The translations under genes and the position numbers were made by a program. Source: Oscarella lobularis (lineage: Eukaryota; Porifera; Homoscleromorpha; Homosclerophorida; Oscarellidae). Taken from it: a DNA stretch of 64,000 nt. The DNA lies in the NCBI RefSeq assembly GCF_947507565.1, contig NC_089191.1, positions 558,001-622,000 on the forward strand, given 5' to 3'. Position 1 is the first letter of the stretch. Each line of letters opens with the position of its first letter. Shown here piece by piece: positions 1-12,289 of the stretch. The notes beneath the pieces are model-generated. The model did not search any database, was not told the origin of the DNA, and saw only the letters and a list, made by a program, of their open reading frames with translations.

Positions 1-1213
1 TCAGGTATTTCTCAATGTGAGCTGATCTTGTTCCCATGGGATCTCGTGCATCTAGAACCTATAGACAAAACATGTAGCCATCTCCAAATTCTAACGAATC
101 AATACCTGAATCAAGACGTCAGAAGAATCAATCACCTGTATAACAACGCATACAGCTTTTGTACTACAGCTCAGTTTATCTCTCATTACCTTGTAAAGCT
201 CATTCCATATTCTCTTTGACTGTCCTTTAGTGAAGACCTTTTCCTTGGCCTCATTTCTATAAGGCCTGTTTATTCTGCGCTCTTTGGAACAGTGACCGCC
301 TTACCTCACTGCATCAGCATCATCAGTCACAATAGTTCTGTCTTTTGACTCATCATATGACTCTACAGGAACATTGATAAGATTCTTATCAGCCAATAAT
401 AAATTTCCACCTTCTGATTTTACAGCCATTGAGAGATATGTCTAAATTCGCATATAAGAAGGGAGCTTGATTCATTTTTGACCATACCTCTAGATCACCT
501 GTTGGCAATGTCGGTCTCTTCCTTTGAGCCTTTTTCCCAAAGGTCTGCTCAAACGGATGCGTGTCAAGCAGATGAACCCGGCTCGTCTGAAGAAAACCAT
601 AGAGTTTCAGCAGAAAAAGGTCGATACAGTACTTTGGCATAATCTTGTAGGAGACTGACGGGCATTTTAGTTGACTTCATTACGACCTACCAATCAGAGG
701 GTACAAAAAATCCAGCCATTTCGCCGGCTCAGTCCTTCTCCCACCTTGTACGGATCGCGAACGACTTTTCCCAACTTCTCCTGGAATTCCTGAAGCGTCG
801 ACTGCGCGACCGTTCTCGTATTGCCTAGAAGCGGCGAAAATTGAACGATCACAAGCCGAAGAAGCAAGAGAAGACCTTACCAAACCATTTTCGATTGGGA
901 TCGATCCGCGACACGGTCCCCGAAGGCAAGCGGCCTTGATATTCAGCCGGCTTCACGATCTTCCCCTTCTTATTTCTAAAAATCGCACGCGCGCGGCTCG
1001 AGCACTCGAAAAAAGGCGCGAGACGTTGATTTTCGAACCTGACAGGCTTTCCACCGCGATACATGCGAAGACGCTTGATGGTCGCCGCATTGCGGTGCAT
1101 CGGATGACCTTTCGCTCGTTCTAAGACCCAAAATAGCCTTTCTAAGACCTTCTGCGAAACGATAGACGCTCCATTGTACCGGGATTAGTACTACTCGCCG
1201 ATTTCTTCGCCAT
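1..1213 (-). CDS. GNL2: GNL2 (nucleolar GTP-binding protein 2), 5' part, copy 1, cut by window edge
   Basis: GNL2/NGP1 is a nucleolar GTPase needed for assembly and export of the 60S ribosomal subunit. Reading the minus strand from the ATG at 1213 gives [11 protein letters not shown], then [42 protein letters not shown], then [14 protein letters not shown] and [11 protein letters not shown], which follow the NGP1 N-terminal domain in order. Exons are separated by short GT-AG introns. The reading runs off the left edge just after the '[11 protein letters not shown]' block, before the G4 and G1 GTPase motifs. No disabling change was seen in the part present. It is nearly identical, in inverted orientation, to the full gene at 44659-47392, with scattered base differences (for example K versus I after QTFG). 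Whether this copy is complete outside the window is unknown. Confidence 0.85.
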
Positions 1214-1390
1214 GCTGGTTGGCACGTGAGCAGATCACAAAGTCCCGACTATGAAAATCCATTAATTAATTTTTTCTAAAAATTCAATCTATAAATTTCT
1301 ATAAATCTAATTGAAGCAGCTTTTCTTCTGTTATTTCATTGGTCGTCATAATGTCCTCTAAATGCTCCTTATATTTTCGCTCGTCTCTAA
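1..1390 (-). repeat. Inverted segmental duplication, copy 1
   Basis: Bases 1-1390 match, in reverse complement, 43096-43179 plus 44577-45875. The match covers the last part of the final MATCAP exon, the MATCAP-GNL2 intergenic gap and the 5' half of GNL2. Base 1 pairs with 45875 and identity continues to the window edge, so the duplicated block is longer than seen here. The two copies differ by scattered substitutions and small indels, and by a 1.4 kb element present only in the right-hand copy. Confidence 0.9.
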
Positions 1391-2904
1391 TAAATGCTGG
1401 CAGCATAATTTTTCTCTTTCGACTCACTTCCTTGAGTCTCGCCACGTCTTGCCACGCAACCTTTCCCATAAATAGTCCATTGAAATCGATCTCGTGTCGA
1501 TATTTCAAGATCTGGAGAGCCCCTTTGAAATAGACTTGATCCTTGCAAAAACACCCTGAAGCACGAAATTCTTAATTTAAATTCACGCATATTTAAGTCT
1601 TTCTTACCTGGTTTCGACGTGTCCCTTATTCCTCGTTTGACTCTGACGCAATAATTCCATCTGGCGTCCGGCGAACTTACGTACTGACTCAGATTGTGAA
1701 AGAGATGAAGGAAGCTCGTTGTTTGCGCTTTGCTTGCCGCGTAGTAGAGCAAAGCAGATCGAAATAAGTACTGCCCGCGCGTCTGATGTAAGACGCCATG
1801 CAGACTGGCGAGACCTTCCTCAGTGGGATTTTTATCTAGGAGACTGTAGAAAAAGGCCACTGTTTAAAATGAAATCTGGACAATTGGTGGTGGCGTACTT
1901 GTATAATTTTCTGCCTGATTTGAACCACGGTTGAAATTTTTCATTTCTTGCTCTGATATAATGAGTGCCTGAGAGTAAAAACGTCAAATAGAGATACGGA
2001 ACTATAATACTTGAGGGGGCACCTATTTCGTGATTGAGTAATCCTTCGAATCGGTGCTCCCTCAAAACGCCCGATTTCATTTCCAAAATCGGACCTCGTT
2101 TGTCGTGCGTCATGTGAGCGTGAGGAACGAGATCCCTCGACACGACAACGCGAACCTAGAGTACAAAACAACTCCACTCCACCCTCCTCTTCAAATTTCT
2201 CTCTCGCACCTCCGATATCCCCTGAGCCCGTAGATATTTCCTCGCGTACTGCAGACACTCGGCGTCACTTAGAATGCGCCCGCCATTTCTCTCCTCGTAC
2301 TTCTCAAACGACCCATATTTCCTCAGAACAATTCTAAGCACGCACACGGCCTAAAGGGATGTTAGTCTAAGGAAGCGTAGAACGTTTTTCCGTTGGCTGG
2401 CTGACCTCAGCTAAAAGCTCGCTCGACGCGTCGGCGTATCGTTCGTGCACGTACAGAGGCAGAGATTTCCTATACAGAAGATGCACATATGCTTAGATAT
2501 CGGACTGTTGATGTTCGAGCGTCGCGGGTAGCCGGAAAAACAAATAGGAAGTCAAAACATGTGTTCGTAGCGTACCTATAGACGAATTGGGGATTGTACG
2601 ACGACGTCTTGTCGTGGAAAAACTTCCGCTTTTCGCTCGCTTCGTTGATTGGTTTCACCGCCGAGAGAACGTTGCCTTTCCATCGTTTGAGTGCCTTCGA
2701 GGTCGCGCCCCCGGTCGTTTTCGACGGGGTAGGCGCGAGAGGGGGCAGCGACACGACCGATGACGATTTTAGAGTCGTTTCGAGCGACGAGCGACGATGT
2801 CGCGACGACAACGCGTCGCGATCGTCGACTCGTTCGATTTCTTCTTCTCCGTCGAACGAGAGAACGTTGGGAAAGGAGGAGCAGGACAATCGACGGTAAG
2901 ACAT
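1299..2904 (-). CDS. MATCAP: Microtubule-associated tyrosine carboxypeptidase (MATCAP/KIAA0895 family)
   Basis: This family (DUF1704 metallopeptidases) removes the C-terminal tyrosine of alpha-tubulin. Exons on the minus strand read, in order: a basic, Ser-rich N-terminus; KRKFFHDKTSSYNPQFVYR; LPLYVHERYADASSELL; VLRKYGSFEKYEERNGG; LLNHEIG joined across an intron to THYIRARNEKFQPW; NPTEEGLASLHGVLHQ; SSPDARWNYCVRVKRG; and a C-terminus ending LLQLDL. The split HEIGTH is the HExxxH zinc-binding motif of the family, so the enzyme looks active. The start is the ATG at 2904; the stop is at 1299-1301. It faces CDC20 head-to-head with 250 bases between start codons. The final-exon segment is duplicated at 43096-43179. 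Exon edges are inferred by eye. Confidence 0.85.
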
Positions 2905-3046
2905 TGTTTAGAAACACCTCCAAACGTTCCAGTTCACGGGTACGCCTGGCAACCTTCGATGTTTCGCGAAATAACAAACGGGAAATCGAACTATAGTGGA
3001 CGTGCGCTAGGTGTTGTGGCAACGCTGGCAACGTGATTCCTTTCGC

Positions 3047-3106
3047 CCAATCGGCGACGAAGAACCCCCGAATCGTCCAATAAGAGACGAGCATCCCCGA
3101 TTTGAA
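3047..3106 (+). promoter_or_regulatory. Putative G2/M-type promoter: two CCAAT boxes and a CHR-like TTTGAA
   Basis: Between the divergent MATCAP and CDC20 starts there are CCAAT boxes at 3047-3051 and 3077-3081 (30 bases apart) and TTTGAA at 3101-3106, 48 bases before the CDC20 ATG. In vertebrate G2/M genes, CCAAT boxes about 31-33 bases apart bind NF-Y and sit upstream of a CHR element (TTTGAA) bound by DREAM/MuvB. The resemblance is seen; function in this organism is inference. Confidence 0.45.
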
Positions 3107-3153
3107 CTTCACTCTCACAGATTCATAGAATCGTGCGTTCTCTCTCTCTCTCG

Positions 3154-4868
3154 ATGCTCATGTCTCGTTACGAAACAAGCAATCATCTTACTCCACCGCG
3201 AGTGGCGAACGGTCGCGTCGCCGATTCCGCTTCCGGCGATCGTTTCATCGCGAGTCGATCGGCTACCGACTTCGACTACGCTCATCACCTTCTGACCGAA
3301 ACCCAGCGAAAGACGGGCGACGGCGAATCGTCGTGCAGCCCATCGAAATTGGCCTATCGTAAGATCATGGCCGAAAATCTAACGGGTCGTTCGGGCGACG
3401 GTAACACGAGAATTTTGCACTACACGGGAAAAGCTCCGGCGAATTCTCACGGTAAATATTGAACTAGATATTCGATGTAGCGTTCAGCGAACGATTTCTT
3501 CTTCTCCAAAAGGTTTTCAGTCGCACGTGCGAGCCGTTTACACGCGCGTTCATTCTCCCATGGCGAAGAAGACGAATAGGGTCATCCCGCACGTTCCGGA
3601 ACGAGTTCTGGACGCGCCCGAAGTCGTCGATGATTTCTGTACGAAGATAGACGAAAATCAATAACCGATTAAATAATTAATGGTCACGTGTGAACTAGAT
3701 TTGAATATTCTCGATTGGGGAGTGTCGAATCACTTGGCTGTGGCTTTGGGGGGAGCTGTCTACGTGTGGAATGCGTCGTCCGGTTCCACGTCTCAACTCC
3801 CTATACCCGAAAGCGAATATTCGGATACGGTGGCATCTCTTGCTTGGGACCAAAACGGTCAATATTTGGCTGTTGGAAAAGGAAACAAGCACGTTGAGGT
3901 ACACGCAAAATGACGTCATATTTTTTGATAGCGACAATACCTGTCGAATCATTTAGTTGTGGAATGTGGAGAAGATGAAACGTCTTCGCGTGATGAAGAG
4001 TCAGAATGCGCGGGTCCAATGCCTCGCTTGGAACTCTCATATCTTGGCTAGGTAAAATTTAAATTAATAATTAATTCTATTCCCAATTCCGCGTCATACT
4101 GTAGTGGCTCGAGTTCTGGCTCAATTCATCAGCACGACGTTCGCATTCCCGACCATCACATTGCCACGTTGAATGGACACAGCCAAGGCGTGTGCGGCCT
4201 CAAGTGGTCTCCAAATGGGAAATATCTCGCCTCGGGGGGCAACGACAACGTTGTCCAAATATGGAAATACGACTCAACCCGGCAGCAAGAGCCACATTTG
4301 ACAATCAATCAACATTTGGCTGCTGTCAAAGTATAGAAACACCTATACACATACATATATGATTATTATTTCTACATAATTTTATAGGGTTTGAGTTGGT
4401 GTCCATGGCAACCGAGTCTCCTAGCAACCGGGGGTGGTACAGCTGACCGTCACATCCGACTTATAAACATCAACAGCGGCCAATGTATCAAAGAGGTTGA
4501 TACAAAGTCACAGGTGCCACACACACAAAGTTAGCATAGTATTTTTATTTATTTATTTATCCCTATAGATATCTGGGCTGCTGTGGTCGGACGTGCACCG
4601 TGAGCTCATATCAAGTCACGGTAGCCCGAGAAATCAGCTTACCATATGGAAATACCCAAGTTTGAACCGAGTTTGCGAATTGGAGGGCCACACTGGACGC
4701 ACCCTGGCAATGTCTATGAGTCCCGATGGAGATCGCGTCGTCTCCATAGGCGCGGACGAGACAATTCGAATTTGGAACTGCTTCGAGGGAGCGGCAGTCG
4801 CCGCTAAGAAAAAAGCGAAGAAATCCATTGCGGACACCTTCACCCTCAAGCGTAATCTGATTCGATAA
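3154..4868 (+). CDS. CDC20: CDC20, mitotic APC/C co-activator
   Basis: CDC20 activates the anaphase-promoting complex in mitosis by recruiting substrates. The N-terminus carries a C-box, GDRFIASRSATDFDYA. Later exons give HVRAVYTRVHS, IPHVPERVLDAPEV and YLNILDW, then a seven-blade WD40 propeller (VALGGAVYVWNASSG, HVELWNV, ILASGSSSGSIHQHDVRI, HSQGVCGLKWSPNGKYLASG, CPWQPSLLATGGGTADRHIR, SSHGSPRNQLTIWKYPS, MSPDGDRVVSIGADETIRIW). It ends NLIR, the Ile-Arg tail that docks on the APC/C. Residues such as VYVWNASSG and IHQHDVRI favour CDC20 over CDH1/FZR1. Start: ATG at 3154 or the in-frame ATG at 3160. At least six short introns interrupt it; splice joins checked for the first four exons keep frame. 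Confidence 0.93.
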
Positions 4869-5361
4869 TTCCAAATGCCGGGGTTTGTTTATCCACAGGT
4901 GATGATGGCGACAATGTTGGGGACGCCACACAGCTCTTGGTCGAGTTGCTAGAAATGATACAGAAAAGTAAAGTAAGATCTATATGTTTATGCCCCCCCC
5001 CCCCCTCCCAAAAAAAAACCAAAAAAATTAGTAAGAATAATTGTATGTCTGTATCTATCATTGGCAGATAGGCTAGGAGTAGTGTAGGTAGGTAGGTAGA
5101 TAGGTTATGCAGCCATAAAAAAACAAAAAAATTAGTGGGCAGAAGTACGTGTGTACTGCATGTTAGAGGTAGTACATTTATATAGAACCTAAGGCATGTG
5201 TGTAAGTACTGTGCTGTATACTGTACGTACGTATGTAGTTGATAGTCTCTGGCGCTGCTGGATGCGCGCCCCGGTGTTTCTCAACACCAATTTTTATTTC
5301 GTCAAAGAAAGTTCATGCTTCTCTTCAATACAGTAGTCATACCTTTTTTTATATATATATT
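4869..5361. other. Convergent intergenic gap with low-complexity sequence
   Basis: No gene is apparent between the CDC20 and RNF146 stop codons. The gap holds a poly-C run followed by poly-A near 4992-5025, GTAG-type short tandem repeats near 5083-5105, and A-rich runs. It probably contains both 3' UTRs and polyadenylation signals. Confidence 0.6.
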
Positions 5362-6018
5362 TTATACGTCTGTTGCGGCTACTGAAACGAGTTTATCTTC
5401 TTTGCTTTTCTTACTGAACAAACCTGCGACGCCTTTGGCATCTTCTATATCCTTTTTATCTCTCTTGATTTTTCGTTTTCGCGTCGCCGGATCGTTCTTT
5501 CGATACTGAACCATCAGATCGAAATCGATCACGTAGATGTGTCCGACGATTAGGATTTCTATCTGCGACTTTTCGCCTTTTTTGAATTGAGCTTCGATTT
5601 CGGTCGCACTTCTCTCGTCGTACTTCCACCATCCGCCACTTCGTCCTTCGTAATACCAACATCCCACGTCGTCACCGTTTTCGTCGTCCCCGTCGTCGCA
5701 AGCAGCAACAATGTCGGGTTTCTTGACGTAGTCAACGGGAAGTGCAGTTCTGCACAGGGCGCAGCGACGTCCGTTTCGACTCGAAGCGAAGCCTTTCACG
5801 CATAGATAGCAGAAGACGTGGCCGCATGGGAGTTTTGCCGGATAGGAGAAGGGCTGATAGCATACTGGGCACTTGTTCGAATCGTCTGGAGACATAAGAA
5901 CCACAAGGCTGAGTCCCGGCTCCCAAGTCGGGGAGCCCCGTTTCCTTTTACCTTCGTCTTGTGTTTCGGAAGTCTCCAAGGCAGTCTCTGTCGAGGAGGG
6001 GATGTCACATTCATCCAT
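5362..6018 (-). CDS. RNF146: RNF146 (Iduna), poly-ADP-ribose-dependent E3 ubiquitin ligase
   Basis: RNF146 recognises poly-ADP-ribosylated proteins through its WWE domain and ubiquitinates them; axin and tankyrase are known targets, linking it to Wnt signalling. The gene is a single exon of 218 codons. It has a RING finger beginning CPVCYQPFSYPAKLPCGHVF and continuing through CYLCVKGF to CALC. A WWE domain follows (GCWYYEGRSGGWWKYDER, EILIVGHIYVIDFDLMVQYR), then the family tail KRKIKRD...KGVAGL. The ATG at 6018 (MDECDIPS) is chosen because the upstream in-frame extension has no ATG. The C-terminus is shorter than in human RNF146. It lies 126 bases downstream of the PPP1R21 stop on the same strand. 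Confidence 0.93.
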   Translation of the reverse strand: MDECDIPSSTETALETSETQDEGKRKRGSPTWEPGLSLVVLMSPDDSNKCPVCYQPFSYPAKLPCGHVFCYLCVKGFASSRNGRRCALCRTALPVDYVKKPDIVAACDDGDDENGDDVGCWYYEGRSGGWWKYDERSATEIEAQFKKGEKSQIEILIVGHIYVIDFDLMVQYRKNDPATRKRKIKRDKKDIEDAKGVAGLFSKKSKEDKLVSVAATDV

Positions 6019-6143
6019 TTTTCGGACAAAAGGGAGCAAAAATAAACAAATAAGAACGCATGCGCTGAGTAGACGTCACGAACAAATCACAGATGTGTCA
6101 ATAGCCTTCACTTCTTCTTTTTACCCTAGATATTTCAAATTTT

Positions 6144-9100
6144 TTATGTCCGAGTGACGTCCATCGACGCGTTCGATGCACGAACCTTTGATGCTTTGAA
6201 TTCTTCAATTTCCTCTCTTTGAGCTGTCAATTTGTCATTCAACGTGCACAAATGATCGCTCATCATGCTCAGTTGGGCTTCGTAGCTGTGAGTCGTAGTC
6301 TGCAATTCGTCCTAAAGCACCAAAGATATTCATTTCCAATTGCAAAAGCCTTCACTCGTACAACCTCTAGTTTCTTGATTTTGTCGTGACTTCCGTCAAC
6401 TTCACCGACAAGCTTTTCCTTCGTTTTCTCGCTCAGAGATAGATGCTTGTGCAAAGCGCGACACTACGAAGCGTTCAAGAGCACTGCATATAATATCATG
6501 TGTACAGTACCTCTGCCTCTAGATGAACGGATTTTGCGTCAGCTTCTTGAAACTAAAAAATCGTTACCAATAGATTGTTCTTTAGGTTGTTGCGTCAATT
6601 TCTACCTGTCTAGTCATCTGAATGATCCTCGCGCTGAAGTGATTTTTAATGAGAACCTCTCTAGTTTCTTGTTCCTCCTCCTAAAAGTGGGTGATTGTAC
6701 TCGATGCATATTAATTGAAATATACATACCTCTCCATCCTGAGAAACAACAGACACAAGGCCCAATTTCTGTACGATACATCAGATAATAACACAACAAA
6801 ATTATTAAACAGAATCAACACTCTAACCGGAGCCACAATCTTATTGTATTCTTCCGCACTTTTGAAGACGGGTAGAGACTGGGGAAGAGTCTTGGAAGCC
6901 TGATGCAGAGACGTAGCGGCTCGTATGAGCGAGGGAGAGCCGGCACCGCCGGCAGCACTCAAACTAAGTTCGTCGCGAAGACGACTCATCTCCTCTTGCA
7001 GAGACGCGTTTTTCTAGAATTCCACTACGCATTAGACGGGCCAAAAACATGGGAGCTGCTCCAAATACAGTTTGCTCCTTTTCGTGCTTGATCTGAATGA
7101 GCTGAGACTCCAACATCCAATGTTCTCTCTCCTGTTCAAGTTTAGATATTTTTCCTCGACAGATGTCAATCTTAGAGGCAGCAAATTAGACGAGGCAATT
7201 GACGTCGCAATACCACAGTCGTTGACCTGCTCAGATAGAGTCATTCGACTCTCAGACGAACTTAGAACGTCGCGACTACTTCTCAACGCCAGTTCATAGG
7301 GAACCGACACGGCCGGAGGCTAATAAATTCAAAATAAAAAATCCTTAGTTACAAAAATAATGGGAGCTTCTTACTCTCGCAAGTTTTTCCATGTAGCCCC
7401 GCGCTTGCTTTCTAAACGCAGCAACGCACGCCGCTTTCGTTTTCGTTCCGCCGCCGCTCGACGGAGACGAAACGTCGCTCGACGATCCAACCAGAAAGTC
7501 CAGATTGGACTCAATGAAAGCGAAAATCTATATTACAAGAATAAGATAGAAATAGATGAGCGAAGTCACCGCTTGACTAATAAATCGACGAATGTATTTA
7601 CCTTTCCTGAGGCATTGATTGTCGCCGTCAAAGAAGACAGAATGCATTCGTCGGTCGTTTTAAGTCTCTACACCATCATACTGTATCAACTGATGCACGG
7701 AAGGCAGGCAATCGATATTACTTGTCCAGCAGTTGGAAGCTGATGTTCTAGAGCCACTTTGGACGCATACTGAGAAGACAAGTCTATCCCACCACAAAGA
7801 GACGTTTACTAAACTGCGAAAAAGTTTCACTAAATCAATTGCCTTTGTAGACTCGATTCAACTGCTCAAGACTCAGAGAAAATTTCTTGAAGACGACAGG
7901 GAGATTGGCTTGAGCGACGCGAGATAGGGATACTAAAAAATTCGCGCACTATTGGCTTCGTCTCTCTATTGGGGCGAGTGCACCTACCGCATGTAATGAT
8001 AGCCTGAAGATACTGATCCATTTTCGCGTGCGCGGCCGCCAATCTTTGAACGGTTTTGCGCAAGTCCATATTCCTCGCTCGAAGCGTTGCAGTGCACGTG
8101 CTCTGGCCACACTCTTCCTCAATGCTACGTATAAGAAAAAATAAAATCTATGTCTGTCTATTTGCGTTTGTATAAATAACCCGATTAATTGATACGGTTG
8201 TAATTTCTCCAAATAGCTCGAAAATTGGTGATGCGCCGAAACAAATTGCTGCAAATCCCGAATGACCTCCTACACATAAGTTTGAGCTCTAATAAGAAAT
8301 CGCTTCTCATTTATCACCCACCCAAGTGATAGGAACATCAGGACGAATCGATTCTTTGAACGAAGAATAGGTGGAGTTCAACGGCCGAAGATAGGAAGCA
8401 TGCTGGTGAAGAAAATGACAATACTAATCAATAGAAGACGATCGAATTAAAAATTTAAATCCATAGAGCGTCGAGATGCCTTTTCATTGGCGACACTCAG
8501 TTCTGACCCAGAACCGACATCAGAACAAAAGGCTTGGACTCTCTGCGCGAAGAAAACAGGTGCACTAGCCCTAGGGACATTTAGTGGTCGTCTCTTTGCC
8601 TGCCTGTTCAGTGTAGGACAAGTAGTTAGACAAAGCCGCTACGAAATCTTTGAGAAGCTTGGCGCCTTGGGCAATCAAATCTTGGGATTGCTTTTGATAT
8701 TTTCGGTCGTAGAGAGGTACGTTCATCGCGTTGAAATGAGGTTTGACTATGTACGTTAATTAATAGCGGATATATAGAAAGCCCGTACGGATTGTTCTAA
8801 CTTGAATCGTTGAAGGCGAGTTTTTCCGTAATAACTCGCGTCATTGTGTCTAGGGAAGAACATAGACAAGGTATACGTATTTTATTATTGACGTACCCAA
8901 TTGAGTCGACATGTCTTCCTTGACGAACTTTAGTTCACTTTCACTGGAGCCAAAAAAATAATTGATTTCCTCTTATTGACTTCGCTTCCTTCACCTGCTG
9001 CTAGCTTGGATTCTAATAGTCTTCAGCTCAGCTTCCAGAGCATGAACGTGAGACTGAAATAATTTAGGTTGACTCCAGTGGCAATTGAGAAATATAGATT

Positions 9101-10064
9101 ACCTCCAATTTCACTTTCTCCTGCTGCAAATTCTCCAAAGCCATTCGATGCTGTTGATTCGTCTCTTCCAAGGCCGAGCTTTTGCCGTCTCTTTCGCTAA
9201 GGAAGGGTACAGTACATATATGAAGAAAAACATAACATTGGTTACTTCTTAGCTTCTTCCAACTGTCTCATGAGTTCTTCGATCCTAGCTTGCTTCTCAT
9301 TGGCTATCTCGTAAATCTGCAGAGATTAAATTGGCAAAGATAATGAACGTAAAAATTGTACATTATACCTCCTTGTGCAATTTTTCATTCTCGCGAATTT
9401 TCGACTGCAATTCCTGAGCGTGAACGTCGCTAGCAAACGCAGGAGAAGGCAATCCTGAACCCTAGAAAAAAACCACGGTGTGAGTGAGTTCGACGAGCCG
9501 TGTTTCCAAACGAATTCACCTTTGACTTTTTGCCCCCACCGCTGCCACCTCCTCTTCTGCTCTGTTCAAGTTCTTCTTGCAAGACAATGACCCGCTTCGA
9601 AAGCTGAGAATTGACAAGAGCAAAAAGAAGGAAAGCATCTTTTTTCTCCTTGGAAAAGTGGACTCAAGTCTCACTTGCTGATTTCGAAAGCCGAGGCTGT
9701 CGATCTCTTGCATGCATTTCCTCACGGTCTGATCCTTCTCGCGAAGAGAATCCTACGAAAGACGAACTTCGTATCTCCTCTCTCGAGCGTAGTTTCTACT
9801 TTCAACTCTTTTGCCTCCTTTACGCCTTCGTCCCAGTTTTTCTACACACCGTAGTCCCATTTGCAGCTATACAGTTCACTGCGAAAACGAACTTGTAGGG
9901 CGGCGAACTTGCTCTTCTCCTCCAAAACGGCTTTCTTGAGAACGCTGTTCTTTTGCTTCACCTAAAGCGTCGAGTCACGTCTTATCTCTTCTTGACAGTG
10001 CAAAAGAGACGACCTTTGCATACTCCTGGGCTAGTTTGTGGAACTTCGCTTCCACGTCCTCCAT
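6144..10064 (-). CDS. PPP1R21: PPP1R21 (protein phosphatase 1 regulatory subunit 21)
   Basis: PPP1R21 is a long coiled-coil protein of the endosomal FERRY complex. The first exon reads MEDVEAKFHKLAQEYAK, then VKQKNSVLKKAVLEEKSKFA, DQTVRKCMQEIDSLGFRNQQ and LSKRVIVLQEELEQ, matching the KLRAQ-domain N-terminus. The C-terminal exon contains SYEAQLSMMSDHLCTLNDKL followed by TAQREEIEEFK, the conserved family tail, and ends VTRT. Middle exons carry VSVPYELALRSSRDVLSSSE followed by SRMTLSEQV, a typical PPP1R21 block. About 15-20 small exons are separated by 50-80 base introns. The start ATG at 10064 lies 77 bases below the TRAPPC12 stop on the same strand, so the two genes are tightly packed. Confidence 0.87.
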
Positions 10065-10140
10065 GTGAGACCTTTAGCGCACTGTTAGTGTCTTGTGACG
10101 CGTGATCACACGAGGACTAAATACTTCTGATGAATAGTTT

Positions 10141-12289
10141 TTATTGGCCCAGTTTCAGACATTCGGCGTTGACCGCATCTGTGCAATATTTCGCGGCAAG
10201 CTCTAGCATGCTCTTTTTTCGCTGAGTCGTTTTTGATGATTCCAATTCATAAGCCGTGCATAAATTGAACAAGATCGATTCGTGGAGGTCGTCCGGATTT
10301 TTCCATATCATTTCTTCCAACACCGTTAAAGCCTAGAACGACTAATTAAACCTCAAGAGGAATCAGTTACAGTAGAAAACCTCTTTCAGTCTGCCTTGAT
10401 ACAACAGACATACAGCCAAATTGTTCACTGCCTATAAGACATGGCACAAAATTTAAACAACAGAACAAACCGTAAGGAATTAACTGACCGAGGCACTGCT
10501 AGAATCAAGCTTTGTTACACCACGAAAGTAGACGGACGCTTTGTCGTACTGACCAAGAGCAACACACACAAAGGCGCTTGGGTGGAAAAGGAGAGACATA
10601 AGTGAGAAAAGTATATACTCCTACTGCTACTACCGATTAGTTTGAATAACAATATCGCGTTCGTTAGCAGAGCTGGCTGCAAGCAGTTGCTCCGCTTTGT
10701 CGAAGGTCAATTTTCCGCCTTCAATGTCGCCGAGCTGCATAGTCACTGAAATAAAAGCCTTCGAACTTCTAAGTTTCTAACCTGAAGACGAAGGCGGCCT
10801 ATTCCCGAAAGCAGAGCGACTTTGTTGACGTTTTCAGCGTCGACTAAAGACTCAAACGTCAACACAGCAAGTCGATATTCCTATCCAAAAAATAAGTAGC
10901 CTAGTGGGATTACAGCTGTTCCTACCTTTAGATTAACAAAACAGTTTCCTATCGAAAACAATACTTGAATTTTTCGCTGGTTCCACAAAGCAAGCAAAAC
11001 TAATAAAAATTGATTAGGAAAAATCTCCTCCTATTCGAAATACGTTGCACCTTCTCTCTCGTCTTTCCCAGGATGCGCGATGGTCCAATCAGACCCATCT
11101 TCAGCCAAGCCGCCACTAAGATTACCCAACACCTTTTTGCAGGCGTCCAACAAACGATATAATTTATCCAAGGCCTCCTGCTGTTTGCCGAGGTACTGAG
11201 GCAACTCGGCGGCCAACAGACGAAACGAAAACGGAACAAGGGAACCTTTCCCAATATGTTCGAAATACGTTAGAGGTCGCCTATAAATAATGTATACCTT
11301 TTTTCTCCGGATAGATGTCGGGATGATATTCGAAATATAAGTCGGGCTGATCGAAATCGTGAAACGCTTCCAATTCCGTGTGCGCCACGTTGAACATTTT
11401 CAATTTGCACAGCAAAGCAAAGCGGCAGAACCACACCTATTAAAAATTAAAAAGGACTTGGAGGGAAAAAACGCTCGGAGGGGGGGCTCTTGCCTGAAGG
11501 GTCTTGTGCGTGTGCAAGGCTCTTATCAAATCTCGTCCTTCCATGCCCTGACCATTCGCTGCCAAAAACTTGCCCGTCAAATCTAATGCGGCTCTGTAGT
11601 GACCGCCAGCCTGGCAATTGAATGAAGGACGACTTCTCTTTATAAACTGATTTTTTACATACCACTAATGTTTGGAATCCTTTTGAGTCCGGAACGACGC
11701 TGTACGACGACATCATTTGCCTTCGCAACGCGTCGACGTCCATTCCGTACTTCTTGAGCAGTTCACTGATCGGATCGGGCTATTTAATTAAGAAACTTCT
11801 GAATTGATACTCAGGGTCACGCTATAACGGTTTTCTTTACGTAAGGTCCTTCAATGCTTATTCCAGGCGAAGTGAGATACTGGGAGTCCAACGAGGATAT
11901 GCCGCCTGACAAATAAGCGTTCAATAATTGCTTTGTGTTTTCAGACGGAGGCCAATAACAATGAGAGTTCTCCGGATCCAAGTCCTGCTGCTGAGTGGGA
12001 GAACCAATAACAGTCAAATCCCGTTTTGGCATTTCTTCCTTTTCCATTGAAAGTCGCGGAGCTGCTGCTGGCGAATTTTTCGGTGTTCTAAAATGATCTT
12101 CTGAAATTATAAGAGAATCGCCGTCTGTCGTTGTGGCTGGTTTTTCGGCAACTAATAATGAATCTTCGCCGCTGGTTTCGCTACTCTTCTGTCGATTCTG
12201 CTCCTGTTGAGCGAGAATCTCCGGACAAACTCTTCCAAAAATGCTATCGACGAGATGAGAATTGCGACTCAACCAATACTCAAATTCCT
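10141..12289 (-). CDS. TRAPPC12: TRAPPC12 (TRAPP III subunit, TPR protein), main body
   Basis: TRAPPC12 is a subunit of the metazoan TRAPP complex in ER-to-Golgi traffic and autophagy, with a kinetochore role in humans. Exons give YLTSPGISIEGP, DVDALRRQMMSSYSVVPDSK, ELPQYLGKQQEALDKLYRLL, GLAEDGSDWT and the C-terminus LHESILFNLCTAYELESSKT through KYCTDAVNAECLKLGQ, the conserved TRAPPC12 ending. The TPR half is therefore complete. The N-terminal part is acidic and disordered (residues around TPKNSPAAAPRLS). The reading frame stays open upstream into an EF-hand segment (next entry), so this part may be the C-terminal half of a longer protein; an internal ATG (MEKEEMPKRDL, near 12050) could also start a shorter product. 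Confidence 0.87.

Noticed and set aside
849-1100. Read-through GNL2 exon including [22 protein letters not shown]
   Set aside because: The inserted piece is absent from GNL2 relatives and is frameshifted in the second copy (7 T instead of 6), so it is best explained as an intron.
2576-3118. 180-codon minus-strand open frame upstream of MATCAP
   Set aside because: Arg-rich, out of frame with the MATCAP exon that has conserved motifs, and overlaps the CDC20 promoter region.
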